NCBI GenBank assembly: GCA_020072965.1
Contig: JAIQFY010000018.1
Coordinates: 1-64,000 of the forward strand
From: Terriglobia bacterium
Lineage (GTDB): Bacteria > Acidobacteriota > Terriglobia > JAIQFV01
Direction: 5' to 3'
DNA: 64,000 nt
Below, piece by piece: positions 6,367 through 13,596 of the stretch (position 1 is the first letter of the stretch; each line of letters opens with the position of its first letter). The notes under the pieces are model-generated. The model saw nothing but the letters and a program-made list of their open reading frames with translations, had not been told where the DNA came from and ran no database searches. The position numbers and the translations under genes are program-made.

Positions 6367-7470
6367 TCACGGACTTCTCGCGGGGGGCCGCCGGGCGCCA
6401 CAAACCCCGAGGGCACTCTGGACATTCCAGATCGCCACACCCGTACCACCGTTCGCCGTCGCTGCAGCCAGCCACCGACCATCAGCACTGATCCCGATGG
6501 TACCGTTGCCGAGGCCTTCTTTGTAACAATACTGCCTGCCCGTTGTATCCCAAACACCGAAACCACCGCTCGAATAGGTAAGAATTAGAGCTCCGTCCAG
6601 GCTAAATGCGGCGAAGTTCGTATACCCCAGTCCCACCTTTGCAATTTCCTCTCCCGAGCTAAGGTGGACGAGGCGTGCATTCTTAGGGCCCCCTACAACC
6701 GCAAGGTCCTTCTCAGGAAAAGGTGCAATTCGCGTCACGTAGTCGGGGCCGTTCGGTGAATCGCTGACCTTGGTCCAATCCTTCGTACTCCATGTAATCA
6801 GATGCTTGGCGTTGCCACCGACCAAGAACGCACCGTCGCGCGAAAACTGCCCCTGTTGTGTGCTTGCGAGAGTGGCGACCAGCTGCCCCGAAGAAACATC
6901 GAACACTAAATCATTTTCGCCATTTGAGGAGACATGCAATAGACTGCCGGGAGGATTGAACTCTAGTTTTTTTACTGTTCGCTGCACGCCCGGAGTGGAG
7001 GTTGTGAGGGACCACGGAATTCTCTTGAACAGTTTGCCCGTCGCCACGTCGCGTATTTCGATGCCGTTTCCATCGTTCGCAAGAAGACGCCCGTCCGGGC
7101 TCAATGCAAGCGTGCTGCCGCCCGCCAACGAGCGAAGCTTTGTTCGCTTTTCAACGTCCCAGAGGTCGACGCGCCCGGGCGTACTTCCAACTGCCAATAT
7201 CCTTCCGTCGCTGCTGAACGAGAGACTTCCCACATGAATCAGAGACGAGCCTCCATAGACTGCAAAGGATCCCTTGGTTCCTCCCTTGCCGTCGCTCTCC
7301 ATTGGGCCCAACACAAGCCCGCCCTTCTGCGGTTTCAAGTCGTTGTCGCGAAGTATGAAGTCCGGCTCCGGAAATGACTTGGCGTCAGATTGCGGAGCAG
7401 CAGCCTTCTCCTGTGCGAACAGAAAAGCGGGCAAAACAAACATCGCCATGATGCAGATTGCTCGATTCAT
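6367..7470 (-). CDS. Secreted WD40/beta-propeller protein
   Basis: 367 aa from the internal Met (MNRAICIMAMFVLPAFLFAQ), which gives a clear signal peptide; the 413-aa track version adds 46 residues that run back towards a REP element. Repeats with the WD40 rhythm (LSFSSDGRILAVGSTPGRVDLWD, TLALSPDGRLLANDG, GISADGRWLAAATANGGTGVAIWN) fill the protein, giving a periplasmic or exported propeller. No catalytic domain is attached. The last residues (CGARRPPARSP) look unlike a propeller end, so the 3' terminus may have been altered. Ligand unknown; no clear ribosome binding site. Confidence 0.7.
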   Translation of the reverse strand: MNRAICIMAMFVLPAFLFAQEKAAAPQSDAKSFPEPDFILRDNDLKPQKGGLVLGPMESDGKGGTKGSFAVYGGSSLIHVGSLSFSSDGRILAVGSTPGRVDLWDVEKRTKLRSLAGGSTLALSPDGRLLANDGNGIEIRDVATGKLFKRIPWSLTTSTPGVQRTVKKLEFNPPGSLLHVSSNGENDLVFDVSSGQLVATLASTQQGQFSRDGAFLVGGNAKHLITWSTKDWTKVSDSPNGPDYVTRIAPFPEKDLAVVGGPKNARLVHLSSGEEIAKVGLGYTNFAAFSLDGALILTYSSGGFGVWDTTGRQYCYKEGLGNGTIGISADGRWLAAATANGGTGVAIWNVQSALGVCGARRPPARSP

Positions 7471-7560
7471 GAAATCGCAAGATATAGCAATCTTCAACGA
7501 TTGGCAAGTCGGGAACTGACTCGGCCACGGAATGTATTCCTCAAAAAAGAAGGTGCAAAA

Positions 7561-7659
7561 GGGGTCAGGCTGCGACATTCTATTGAGAGACCATGCCACA
7601 GAAACCAATCCCGTCGATTCAATCTTATCCAGTTATGTCGATTGTCGCGGCCTGACCCC
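7561..7659. repeat. REPIN-like element (GGGGTCAGGCTGCGACA termini)
   Basis: 99 bp with inverted ends: GGGGTCAGGCTGCGACA at the left, and at the right TGTCGCGGCCTGACCCC, whose complement is GGGGTCAGGCCGCGACA. The interior (GAGAGACCATG...CAATCCC...ATTCAATCTT) is about two-thirds identical by eye to 12470-12555. This is the two-inverted-REP layout of a REPIN mobilised in trans by a RAYT. Confidence 0.65.
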
Positions 7660-7687
7660 TTTTCTAGTTTTTGATTTCGCGCTGCTC

Positions 7688-8428
7688 TCAATCCAGGTTT
7701 ACTGTAGGGCTATCCCAAGCATGTCCTTCGGCGGTTCCGTTCCTCGGGACACCCATAAACGTTCGTCCAACCGCGAAAATTCCCCGTTGCGGGATCAAGA
7801 AATCACGCAGAGCGGCCTGATGTGTCAAGGCGCCTACGGGGCCGATATCCTGACCCTTCACCATGGCCTGACTCGAATCGATCAACCACATTCGTTGTGG
7901 GATTGCAGTGAACTCTTGACCGTTTGGAGTACGACCCACTAAGTTCATCTTGCCCGTGCCAAGAAGGAATTGGGAGGTGATCCCCATCACCCGCAGCATG
8001 CTCCTTTTTTGCCACCAGGCCTCGGGTATTTGACTTGCGACCGTATTGAGCAATCGGGAGAGCAATGACTCCTTCAATGAGACATCCCAGCGCAAGGCGT
8101 TGCCGGCCGTCACCGAGAACTGCACTGGACTCGACCATCGAATCTCGATTGGAGTTACAACGTTTCGATGGACTTCCCGGCCAAAATACTTTGCGCATCC
8201 CTGGTCCGGTGGAACCGTCGAATAGAATGTCCATTCCCCCGACGGATTACGATGCCATACTGAGGTGTATCCAGGCCCCACGGAGGAAGCCGGAAACTTC
8301 CGGAGCGCCAAAACGTGCTCCGATCGGAACGGCAGCCCGATCACCGAATAACCGATAAGCCGGTCACCGTTCCCGGAAGGCAGTGAAGCGTTCTGCTCAA
8401 TGGCTTGCACGACTTGTCTAGGTTGCAT
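7688..8428 (-). CDS. Conserved hypothetical protein
   Basis: 246 aa from the internal ATG with GAGGAAAAGATT just upstream; the 314-aa track version begins in an unrelated gene fragment. The protein begins MQPRQVVQAIEQNASLPSGNGDRL and contains IGYSVIGLPFRSEHVLALRKFP and TSVWHRNPSGEWTFYSTVPP, then VEIRWSSP-type strands and RSMLRVMG. It looks like a soluble, mostly beta protein. I recognise it as a recurring hypothetical family but know no function. It is the only gene between a REPIN element and a methyltransferase fragment. Confidence 0.65.
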   Translation of the reverse strand: MQPRQVVQAIEQNASLPSGNGDRLIGYSVIGLPFRSEHVLALRKFPASSVGPGYTSVWHRNPSGEWTFYSTVPPDQGCAKYFGREVHRNVVTPIEIRWSSPVQFSVTAGNALRWDVSLKESLLSRLLNTVASQIPEAWWQKRSMLRVMGITSQFLLGTGKMNLVGRTPNGQEFTAIPQRMWLIDSSQAMVKGQDIGPVGALTHQAALRDFLIPQRGIFAVGRTFMGVPRNGTAEGHAWDSPTVNLD

Positions 8429-8463
8429 AATCTTTTCCTCCACTAATAATCTTTGATGAATTT

Positions 8464-8649
8464 TCAACCTTGATGTTGATAACGCCCTTCGGTTGACCGC
8501 GGCCTGCGATTGCGAGCGCCACTCAAAGCCTCCGAGGAGTCCCTGGTGGGCAAACCGGGAACGAGCATCGGAACTTGCTTGCGAAAACTCGCGTATTCCG
8601 GATGCGCCTGCATGAGGTTCCTTTCGTCCCACGGAATGGCAACCAGGCT
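8464..8649 (-). pseudogene. C-terminal fragment of a NnrU/isoprenylcysteine-methyltransferase-like gene
   Basis: A frame not in the ORF track reads SLVAIPWDERNLMQAHPEYASFRKQVPMLVPGLPTR before drifting to a TGA. The pattern (E/DERxL, HPEYAxFRxxVPMLVP) is the conserved end of small membrane methyltransferases of the NnrU/MddA/ICMT type. An in-frame TAA lies immediately upstream and the membrane helices are absent, so it is a relic. Part of this sequence is what artificially extends the neighbouring ORF. Confidence 0.45.
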
Positions 8650-8780
8650 TTAAACAGTGGTCATAACCGCAAAAACAAGTGTGTAGCGGTCATGCAGATC
8701 ACAGAACGTGCGGACCGCGACTGTGGGAGCTGCGGCCCGCCTGGCATGTCTGCCGATGCTTATTGGGCTTCGGTGCGAAC

Positions 8781-9782
8781 TCAGGACGCATGGATGGGTT
8801 GAGCACGATTCGTCGCCTTCTCGACCGGCTCGGAAATGGCCGCGAGGGGCGCGATCGCCTCTTCGATGCGCCGGAGCTGATCGGCGGTGGTCATGCTTCG
8901 CAACACCTTTTGGAAGCGCCGTTCTCCGGCACCCGATAGAATGTACTGCCAGCGGTAGGCAGCCAGCACGCCCGCATGCAGGCGCTCGATGTTCTCCTCG
9001 GGGAATGCCGCGCCGCTGACTTTCAAGAAGTAGTCGACGTCGGCTGCCGCCTGGGCGCGTACGATACCGTCCACGGCCATCACCAGCTCGATCATGTCGT
9101 CTACCGCGCGGTCGCGTTCTTCGGGCGACATCGATGCATTCTCACGAACCCACTCGAGCTCGTCGATCCTCGCATGCTGAGATTCCTCTTTCCAGTGATA
9201 CAGAAAAACGTCTTTGTACAGCGGAGAGCTTTCCTGATCGGGCTCGATGCTTTTGAGGTAGTGGGTTTGCGAGAAGAGTTCAATCAGCAGCGTCAACCCC
9301 ATGACCGACCAAGTAGACTTCGACAGGACCGCCTTCGCCACCTCGTTCGGTTGCGCCACAAAGCGGTACCCCAAGGGCATCTTCGCGGCGATCATTTGTT
9401 CAATGCGGCGGAACAGCTCCTGGTGCTTAAGCTCTTCGTCGCTGAAGCGAACGAGGGCCTCCAGCGCGATTTGATCGCCGGTGCAGTGATGGTGGGTTAA
9501 TTCAAGAACCTTGCAATTGATGAAACGTTCTACCAAGCCGAACGTGTTCGCATAGGTGCGTCCCTGGATCTGGCTCAGCAAACGCGCTTCCTGTTCATCC
9601 AGAAATTCAAATTGCTGGACAGCGGAGATTGAGTCCGGCAGGAGTTTGTGGTCCATATCAAAATCGCGGCCGCGGATGACGTCTCGATCGATGTCCCAAC
9701 GGACGCGCTTCGAAGCTGCCACGGTGCTGGCGTATTGTTCAGTCTGAACCGGAAAAGCGGCAGTCATGATAAATTGATTCAT
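8781..9782 (-). CDS. Ferritin-like diiron protein (putative oxygenase)
   Basis: 333 aa. The ATG at 9782 is chosen because GGGAGG lies about 10 nt upstream on the minus strand. Helical throughout, it carries paired carboxylate/histidine motifs of the ferritin-like fold: ERFI and EELKH in the first half, IELFSQ and EESQH in the second (two ExxH motifs), as expected for a non-haem diiron site. Such proteins include N-oxygenases, fatty-acid desaturase-like enzymes and aldehyde-deformylating oxygenases, so the substrate cannot be named. The gene is divergent from an AraC regulator with about 190 bp between starts, suggesting the regulator controls it. Confidence 0.7.
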   Translation of the reverse strand: MNQFIMTAAFPVQTEQYASTVAASKRVRWDIDRDVIRGRDFDMDHKLLPDSISAVQQFEFLDEQEARLLSQIQGRTYANTFGLVERFINCKVLELTHHHCTGDQIALEALVRFSDEELKHQELFRRIEQMIAAKMPLGYRFVAQPNEVAKAVLSKSTWSVMGLTLLIELFSQTHYLKSIEPDQESSPLYKDVFLYHWKEESQHARIDELEWVRENASMSPEERDRAVDDMIELVMAVDGIVRAQAAADVDYFLKVSGAAFPEENIERLHAGVLAAYRWQYILSGAGERRFQKVLRSMTTADQLRRIEEAIAPLAAISEPVEKATNRAQPIHAS

Positions 9783-9968
9783 TGTCAGATTCCTCCCTTT
9801 CACTTCCAGAATTGTTGCGCAATAGGTGCGCCACGGTTAGAATCATAGGAAGTTTCACAGGCGTTGACCATGCTCAGCAGCACGGAATTATTGACTTGGA
9901 GTCCAATCCAGGCAATTCACTTTGCAGCGGTCCCGACAATGTTTGCAGCGAATCCGGGGTATTCATAG

Positions 9969-10958
9969 ATGGACGCGTTTTCCGAAATCCTGAGCGGAGT
10001 CAAACTGAAGGGCGCCGTGTTTTTCAGGGCGGAGTTCTCGGCGCCGTGGAATATCTCAGCCCCGGCATCCAGTGCCGTTGCACCCACCCTTTCTCCCGGC
10101 GCCCCTCATCTGATCGTCTATCATTTCCTTCTCGAAGGCAGGGCTCAAGCGCGCTTGAACGACGGCGGAGCAATTTCGCTGGAAGCAGGAGAGGTCGTTG
10201 TTTTTCCACATGGAGATCCGCATCAATTGGGCAGCGGAGCAAAAGGCCGTGCAGTGGAGGTTTCGGCGATTATCCAGAAGTTTCTAAGGCACGACCTGAC
10301 TCCGATGAAGGCGGGAGGGGGCGGTGAGGTCACGCGCTTCATCTGTGGGTATATGGCATTTGACCCTCTGTTGTCCAAACCGATCCTGGAAGGACTTCCC
10401 AAGATCTTCAAAGTCAACCTTAGAACGGATCGCTCGGGCCAATGGCTGGAGAACTCGATTCTCCACCTTGTAGAGGAAACAGCGTCAGGACGGGCGGGCA
10501 GCGAGGCCATGCTGTCAAAGCTCTCCGAGGCATTGTTTGTCGACACATTGCGGAGATACATCGACGCGCTTCCAGAGCTGGAATCGGGATGGATCGCTGC
10601 CGCCCGAGATCCGATGGTGGGAAAGTGTCTGGCGATTCTACACAGTCGAGTGGATTTTCCGTGGACCCTGGCTGACCTCGCGAAGGAAGCCGGACTATCG
10701 CGTACGACCCTATTGGAGCGATTCAATCGATATCTTTCGGAGCCACCCATTACCTACTTAATGCGCTGGAGGCTACAGCTCGCCGCGCGCTTGCTCAACA
10801 CCACCCCTCGCGGGATCGCCGAAATTGCCGCGGATGTCGGCTACGAATCAGAGGCCGCGTTCAATCGTGCTTTCAAGCGCGAATTTGGCTTGCCTCCAGC
10901 CCGTTACAGAAATGAACGCAAAGTGTCGCCGATTCCTCTACCGATATCGGCTGGATAA
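9969..10958 (+). CDS. AraC-family transcriptional regulator with cupin sensor domain
   Basis: 329 aa. The N-terminal half is a cupin-type ligand domain (LIVYHFLLEGRAQARLNDG, GEVVVFPHGDPHQLGS). The C-terminal 100 residues form the AraC double helix-turn-helix (LADLAKEAGLSRTTLLERFNRYLSEPPITYLMRWRLQLAARLL...IAADVGYESEAAFNRAFKREFG). This cupin-AraC architecture usually activates a neighbouring enzyme gene in response to a small aromatic or aldehyde ligand. The divergent diiron protein is the obvious target; that link is inferred from position. Confidence 0.9.
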   Translation: MDAFSEILSGVKLKGAVFFRAEFSAPWNISAPASSAVAPTLSPGAPHLIVYHFLLEGRAQARLNDGGAISLEAGEVVVFPHGDPHQLGSGAKGRAVEVSAIIQKFLRHDLTPMKAGGGGEVTRFICGYMAFDPLLSKPILEGLPKIFKVNLRTDRSGQWLENSILHLVEETASGRAGSEAMLSKLSEALFVDTLRRYIDALPELESGWIAAARDPMVGKCLAILHSRVDFPWTLADLAKEAGLSRTTLLERFNRYLSEPPITYLMRWRLQLAARLLNTTPRGIAEIAADVGYESEAAFNRAFKREFGLPPARYRNERKVSPIPLPISAG

Positions 10959-10966
10959 ACAATTTC

Positions 10967-11032
10967 GGGTCAGGCACCGACATTCGACATTTGTTTCATC
11001 CACAGATTTCGCGGATGACGCAGACCGGTAAC
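10967..11032. repeat. REP-like GGGTCAGGC sequence plus 'CACAGATTTCGCGGATGACGCAGA' motif
   Basis: GGGTCAGGCACCGACATTCGACA at 10967-10989 shares the GGGTCAGGC start of the other REPs here. It is followed by a tract of the CACAGATT-CGC-GATGACGCAGA type that recurs, degenerate, at about 61.62 kb (CCCGCGGTCATCCGCGTC). Both motifs occur widely as intergenic repeats in environmental bacteria. Confidence 0.45.
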
Positions 11033-11040
11033 GATTTTTG

Positions 11041-12177
11041 TCACAGCCCCGCTTTTTCAAGTCGCAGGAGGAAAGAGGGCTTGCGGGCATGTGCCTGCCG
11101 CAATGCTTTGAGATGCCGGTGGAAATCGCCGCCGCGGGTGTGGAGATCGAGGTCGCGCAGATCGAGAAGAATTTGCACCGTCCGATCATAATCCTTCGGC
11201 TGTTTCGTGGAGATCAAACTTTCCACCCTGGCCCACAGCTTGGACTCCTGACCCCTCAGACTGTCCAAGTGCTGTTCCCTGGCGAGGGCTGCCTCATGTT
11301 CGCGGCGAGCCTTCTCTTTGGCGCGTTTGTCGGCCTCGAGTCGGCTTCTCTCCTCAAAGCAGGCCTTGGCCGATTGAAGAAGAGCGCCCACGGTTCTGCG
11401 GGGTGGTTGATCCATGAGGGCCCCCGTCGAACGCTCCCGGTTGAACCGCAGGAGAAGTGCGGAGATCGCGGAATGATCCCCGTTCACGATCAAGGACGCG
11501 ATGACTTCGTCCTTTTCCCGGGCAGGAAGGCGGGCCACCCACTCCGTGACCTCTTTCGGATGATACTCAACCTTCCTTAATTGCGGACTTGACCGGGCGG
11601 CGACGTCCAACAGGTCACGATCGATTCGCAGGAATTCGGCCAGTGCCTCTGCCGTGGCGCTGAGTTCTCCGAGCCCCCTCGGCACGGGCGGCTCCAATTC
11701 CTCGTCATCTACTTCCCTGTTCTGGACGCAAAGCAGCCAACCCAGGTAGAGCGCCCGCAGGTCACCGCGGGCCAATTCGGCGCGCACCGCAAACAAAGCC
11801 GAGGAAGGCTCTTCCTCATCATCCCATTCGCCTCCTTCGTCGTCGGATACGAAGGAAAGGATGACTCTACCGGCCTTCTGACGAACGAATGCGCTGTCTC
11901 CAACGCAGTATTGTTGTGCGGTCTCGGGATCGAGGAGCCTGGAAGGCAGGCGCAGTTTAAGGATGTGCGTACCCCAGTTGGCGAAGTAGAGGAACGCGTC
12001 GAAGTACTTCTCCATCCAGGCGTCTGGGTCGCCCTTGAAGTCTCCCCAATTGTATTCGTTGACGAAACTGGTCCGGGAGATGCGCGCGCGGGTGGAAAAG
12101 CATCGCAGTTTCTCCATCTCCTCGTCGCTGAGCGGCCGGTCAATGGCTTGGAATTCATAATATTGATACTCGCTCAT
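11041..12177 (-). CDS. Conserved hypothetical protein (SWIM-neighbour type)
   Basis: 378 aa, starting at the ATG with GGAAGGGCAACC upstream. The N-terminus MSEYQYYEFQAIDRPLSDEEME...TSFVNEYNWGDFKG...WMEKYFDAFLYFANWGT is a strongly conserved block that I associate with genes beside SWIM zinc-finger proteins. The middle is acidic (DDEGGEWDDEEE). The C-terminal 130 residues form a charged, probably coiled-coil helix (KRAKEKARREHEAALAREQ) and end HARKPSFLLRLEKAGL. No enzyme motif is visible. No SWIM partner lies in the window, so the gene is an orphan here. Confidence 0.6.
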   Translation of the reverse strand: MSEYQYYEFQAIDRPLSDEEMEKLRCFSTRARISRTSFVNEYNWGDFKGDPDAWMEKYFDAFLYFANWGTHILKLRLPSRLLDPETAQQYCVGDSAFVRQKAGRVILSFVSDDEGGEWDDEEEPSSALFAVRAELARGDLRALYLGWLLCVQNREVDDEELEPPVPRGLGELSATAEALAEFLRIDRDLLDVAARSSPQLRKVEYHPKEVTEWVARLPAREKDEVIASLIVNGDHSAISALLLRFNRERSTGALMDQPPRRTVGALLQSAKACFEERSRLEADKRAKEKARREHEAALAREQHLDSLRGQESKLWARVESLISTKQPKDYDRTVQILLDLRDLDLHTRGGDFHRHLKALRQAHARKPSFLLRLEKAGL

Positions 12178-12313
12178 GAGGGTTGCCCTTCCGGTGTTTG
12201 TGACAGCCCAGGAGTGTACCGAGGTGTTAACGCAAAAATGACCCACCCCTCGGGATCAATAGATGAGTCAGCAATCCTGCGGGGTCAAGAGACCATTGTT
12301 CGTTTTGTGAAAC

Positions 12314-12448
12314 TCTGAAGGGGTTTCGGAATCATCATGGTATTACGTAACCCCTTCAGGGTGAGACCTGCATGGAAATGAACACTGACCCAGGGTAGCC
12401 CCGAAGGTCGGGGCAACCCTGGGCTGTAGTATATAACCCCTTCGGGGT
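12314..12448. repeat. Multi-hairpin element, cluster C
   Basis: CTGAAGGGGTT (12314-12324) pairs with AACCCCTTCAG (12349-12359). Next comes a compound hairpin, CCCAGGGT-A-GCCCCGA-AGG-TCGGGGC-A-ACCCTGGG (12389-12423), and then ACCCC-TTC-GGGGT (12436-12448). It has the same design as clusters A and B: conserved pairing with unconserved stem sequence. It lies between an orphan hypothetical gene and two REP-type elements. Confidence 0.65.
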
Positions 12449-12469
12449 AGGGGCGAGCACGAGGGGATT

Positions 12470-12570
12470 GGCTGCGAAATTCGACAATCGAGAGAGCATG
12501 GTAGGGAGAGCAATCCCATCCATTCGATCTTGCCCGGGTTTGTCGCCTGTCGCAGCAGTGCCCGGGGTCA
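12470..12570. repeat. Diverged copy of the 7561-7659 REPIN-like element
   Basis: GGCTGCGAAATTCGACAATC...GAGAGAGCATGG...CAATCCCATCCATTCGATCTT...GTCGC lines up along its whole length with 7569-7650. It is followed by CCCGGGGTCAGATCT, another REP-like start, at 12562-12575. The inverted right end has decayed. Confidence 0.5.
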
Positions 12571-12610
12571 GATCTATTTTATTTTCATTTGAATCAAATT
12601 CCTGGGGTCA

Positions 12611-12905
12611 CAAATTCCTGGGGTCAGGCTTCCACAATTACACAATTACAGCCGATCGGTCACAGAAGCTTTGGTGCCAGGGGAGGCGGGTGGTTCGTTC
12701 TGTTGGTGTTATATCTGGCGGGGGAGTGCTGCGGCCTCACCCTGAAGGAGTTGGGCGAGGCGGCGGGGGGACCCCGGCTTACCACCGTCAGCAAGGCGGT
12801 GCGGCGGTTTCAGCAGCAGATGGAGAAGAATGCGGACGTGGCTGCCCGCTTTGCTCAGGCCGTCTCCACATTGTGGAATGTGGAAGCCTGACCCTAGTTG
12901 CTGTT
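12611..12905 (+). mobile_element. RAYT-derived non-autonomous element, copy 2
   Basis: Same 295-bp element as 5191-5485, with the same ends and the same truncated DnaA-like domain (...FVLLVLYLAGECCGLTLK...NVEA). The left boundary is preceded by a direct duplicate CAAATTCCTGGGGTCA (12595-12610 and 12611-12626), which looks like a trace of two insertions or of slippage at the REP. The near identity of the two copies points to recent movement or gene conversion. Confidence 0.75.
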
Positions 12906-12915
12906 GTACTGACGC

Positions 12916-13143
12916 CTAAGGGTCGTAGACGATTCCATCAACCTTGACCTTTGAGCACCAGAAGCAATGGAGAATGTCCTTGTCCGGCATGAGCGTTGCA
13001 AGGTCCAAGCGCCGCCAGCGGTGCAGACCAACCCGGCAGAGTAGACCCAGCACGCTGTTGGACTCGTGTTCTCTGTGCGGCCACAGCTTAGCGACGAGAG
13101 TCGCGAGTTCGGAATCGGGCAATGCATTCTCCGGGTCTTTCAT
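12916..13143 (-). CDS. Small hypothetical protein with CxxC motif
   Basis: 75 aa: MKDPENALPDSELATLVAKL..., then LLCRVGLHRWRRLDLATLMP and DILHCFWCSKVKVDGIVYDP. The core, CxxGxHRWxRxxL followed by CFWCxKVxVDGxxY, looks like a small treble-clef or zinc-ribbon type module. It is clearly protein-like and not a shadow of another gene. No Shine-Dalgarno is evident; TAGAAT about 10 nt upstream of the ATG may be a -10 element giving a near-leaderless message. Function unknown. Confidence 0.6.
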   Translation of the reverse strand: MKDPENALPDSELATLVAKLWPHREHESNSVLGLLCRVGLHRWRRLDLATLMPDKDILHCFWCSKVKVDGIVYDP

Positions 13144-13187
13144 GCGGCCATTCTATCAGGCTCTCCGGAAGGGGCACAAGAATAGGT

Positions 13188-13310
13188 GGGGTCAGATCCG
13201 GACCACTGGACAATTGCGTGCTCGCTTTGAACTCCGTTAATCGGCCCCGGATTGGTTAGTGATTTTATTGCATGCTGCTCGCGCAAGCGAATTCGCAATT
13301 GTCCAATGGT
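13188..13310. repeat. GGGGTCAGATCC repeat with 16-bp inverted arms
   Basis: GGGGTCAGATCC at 13188 is followed by CCACTGGACAATTGCG (13203-13218) and, 75 bp on, CGCAATTGTCCAATGG (13294-13309), an inverted copy with one mismatch. This is another REPIN-like pair. Beyond it, to 13509, a plus-strand frame ends ...HYVIALADVGRLIRLKAGRTRLIQDLAG, which could be a gene tail but is too weak to call. Confidence 0.5.
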
Positions 13311-13509
13311 ATCAATGACGAGCGTCAGGTCTCTGCATACGGCAATTGAGCGTTGAGACCAGGCACTACGTAATCGCGCTTGCCGACGTGGGGCGGCTGA
13401 TTCGTCTCAAAGCAGGTCGCACTCGGCTGATACAAGACCTGGCTGGATAGCCGCATCGAAAGTAACAGGGGTGAGTGATTCCGAGGCTCGGCCCTGAATT
13501 TCAGCGAAG

Positions 13510-13580
13510 AAGATCCAAGTCACAAGGTCCAAATTCCAAATAAAAGCCAAAATCCAAAAACCAAATTCCAAGTAAAGGCG
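13510..13580. repeat. TCCAAATTCCAAA-type simple repeat
   Basis: Irregular repetition of (A)TCCAAATTCCAAA with AAAGCCAAAATCC and CCAAGTAAAGGCGTTTA. A second copy of the whole tract, with the same register and the same AAG-AAAG-GTTT end, is at 24115-24175. It lies directly downstream of the amidohydrolase stop. Confidence 0.6.
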
Positions 13581-13596
13581 TTTAATATTAGCATCC

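Noticed and set aside
13320-13460. Frame ending HYVIALADVGRLIRLKAGRTRLIQDLAG, considered as a nucleotidyltransferase tail
   Set aside because: Too short and too weak to distinguish from chance.
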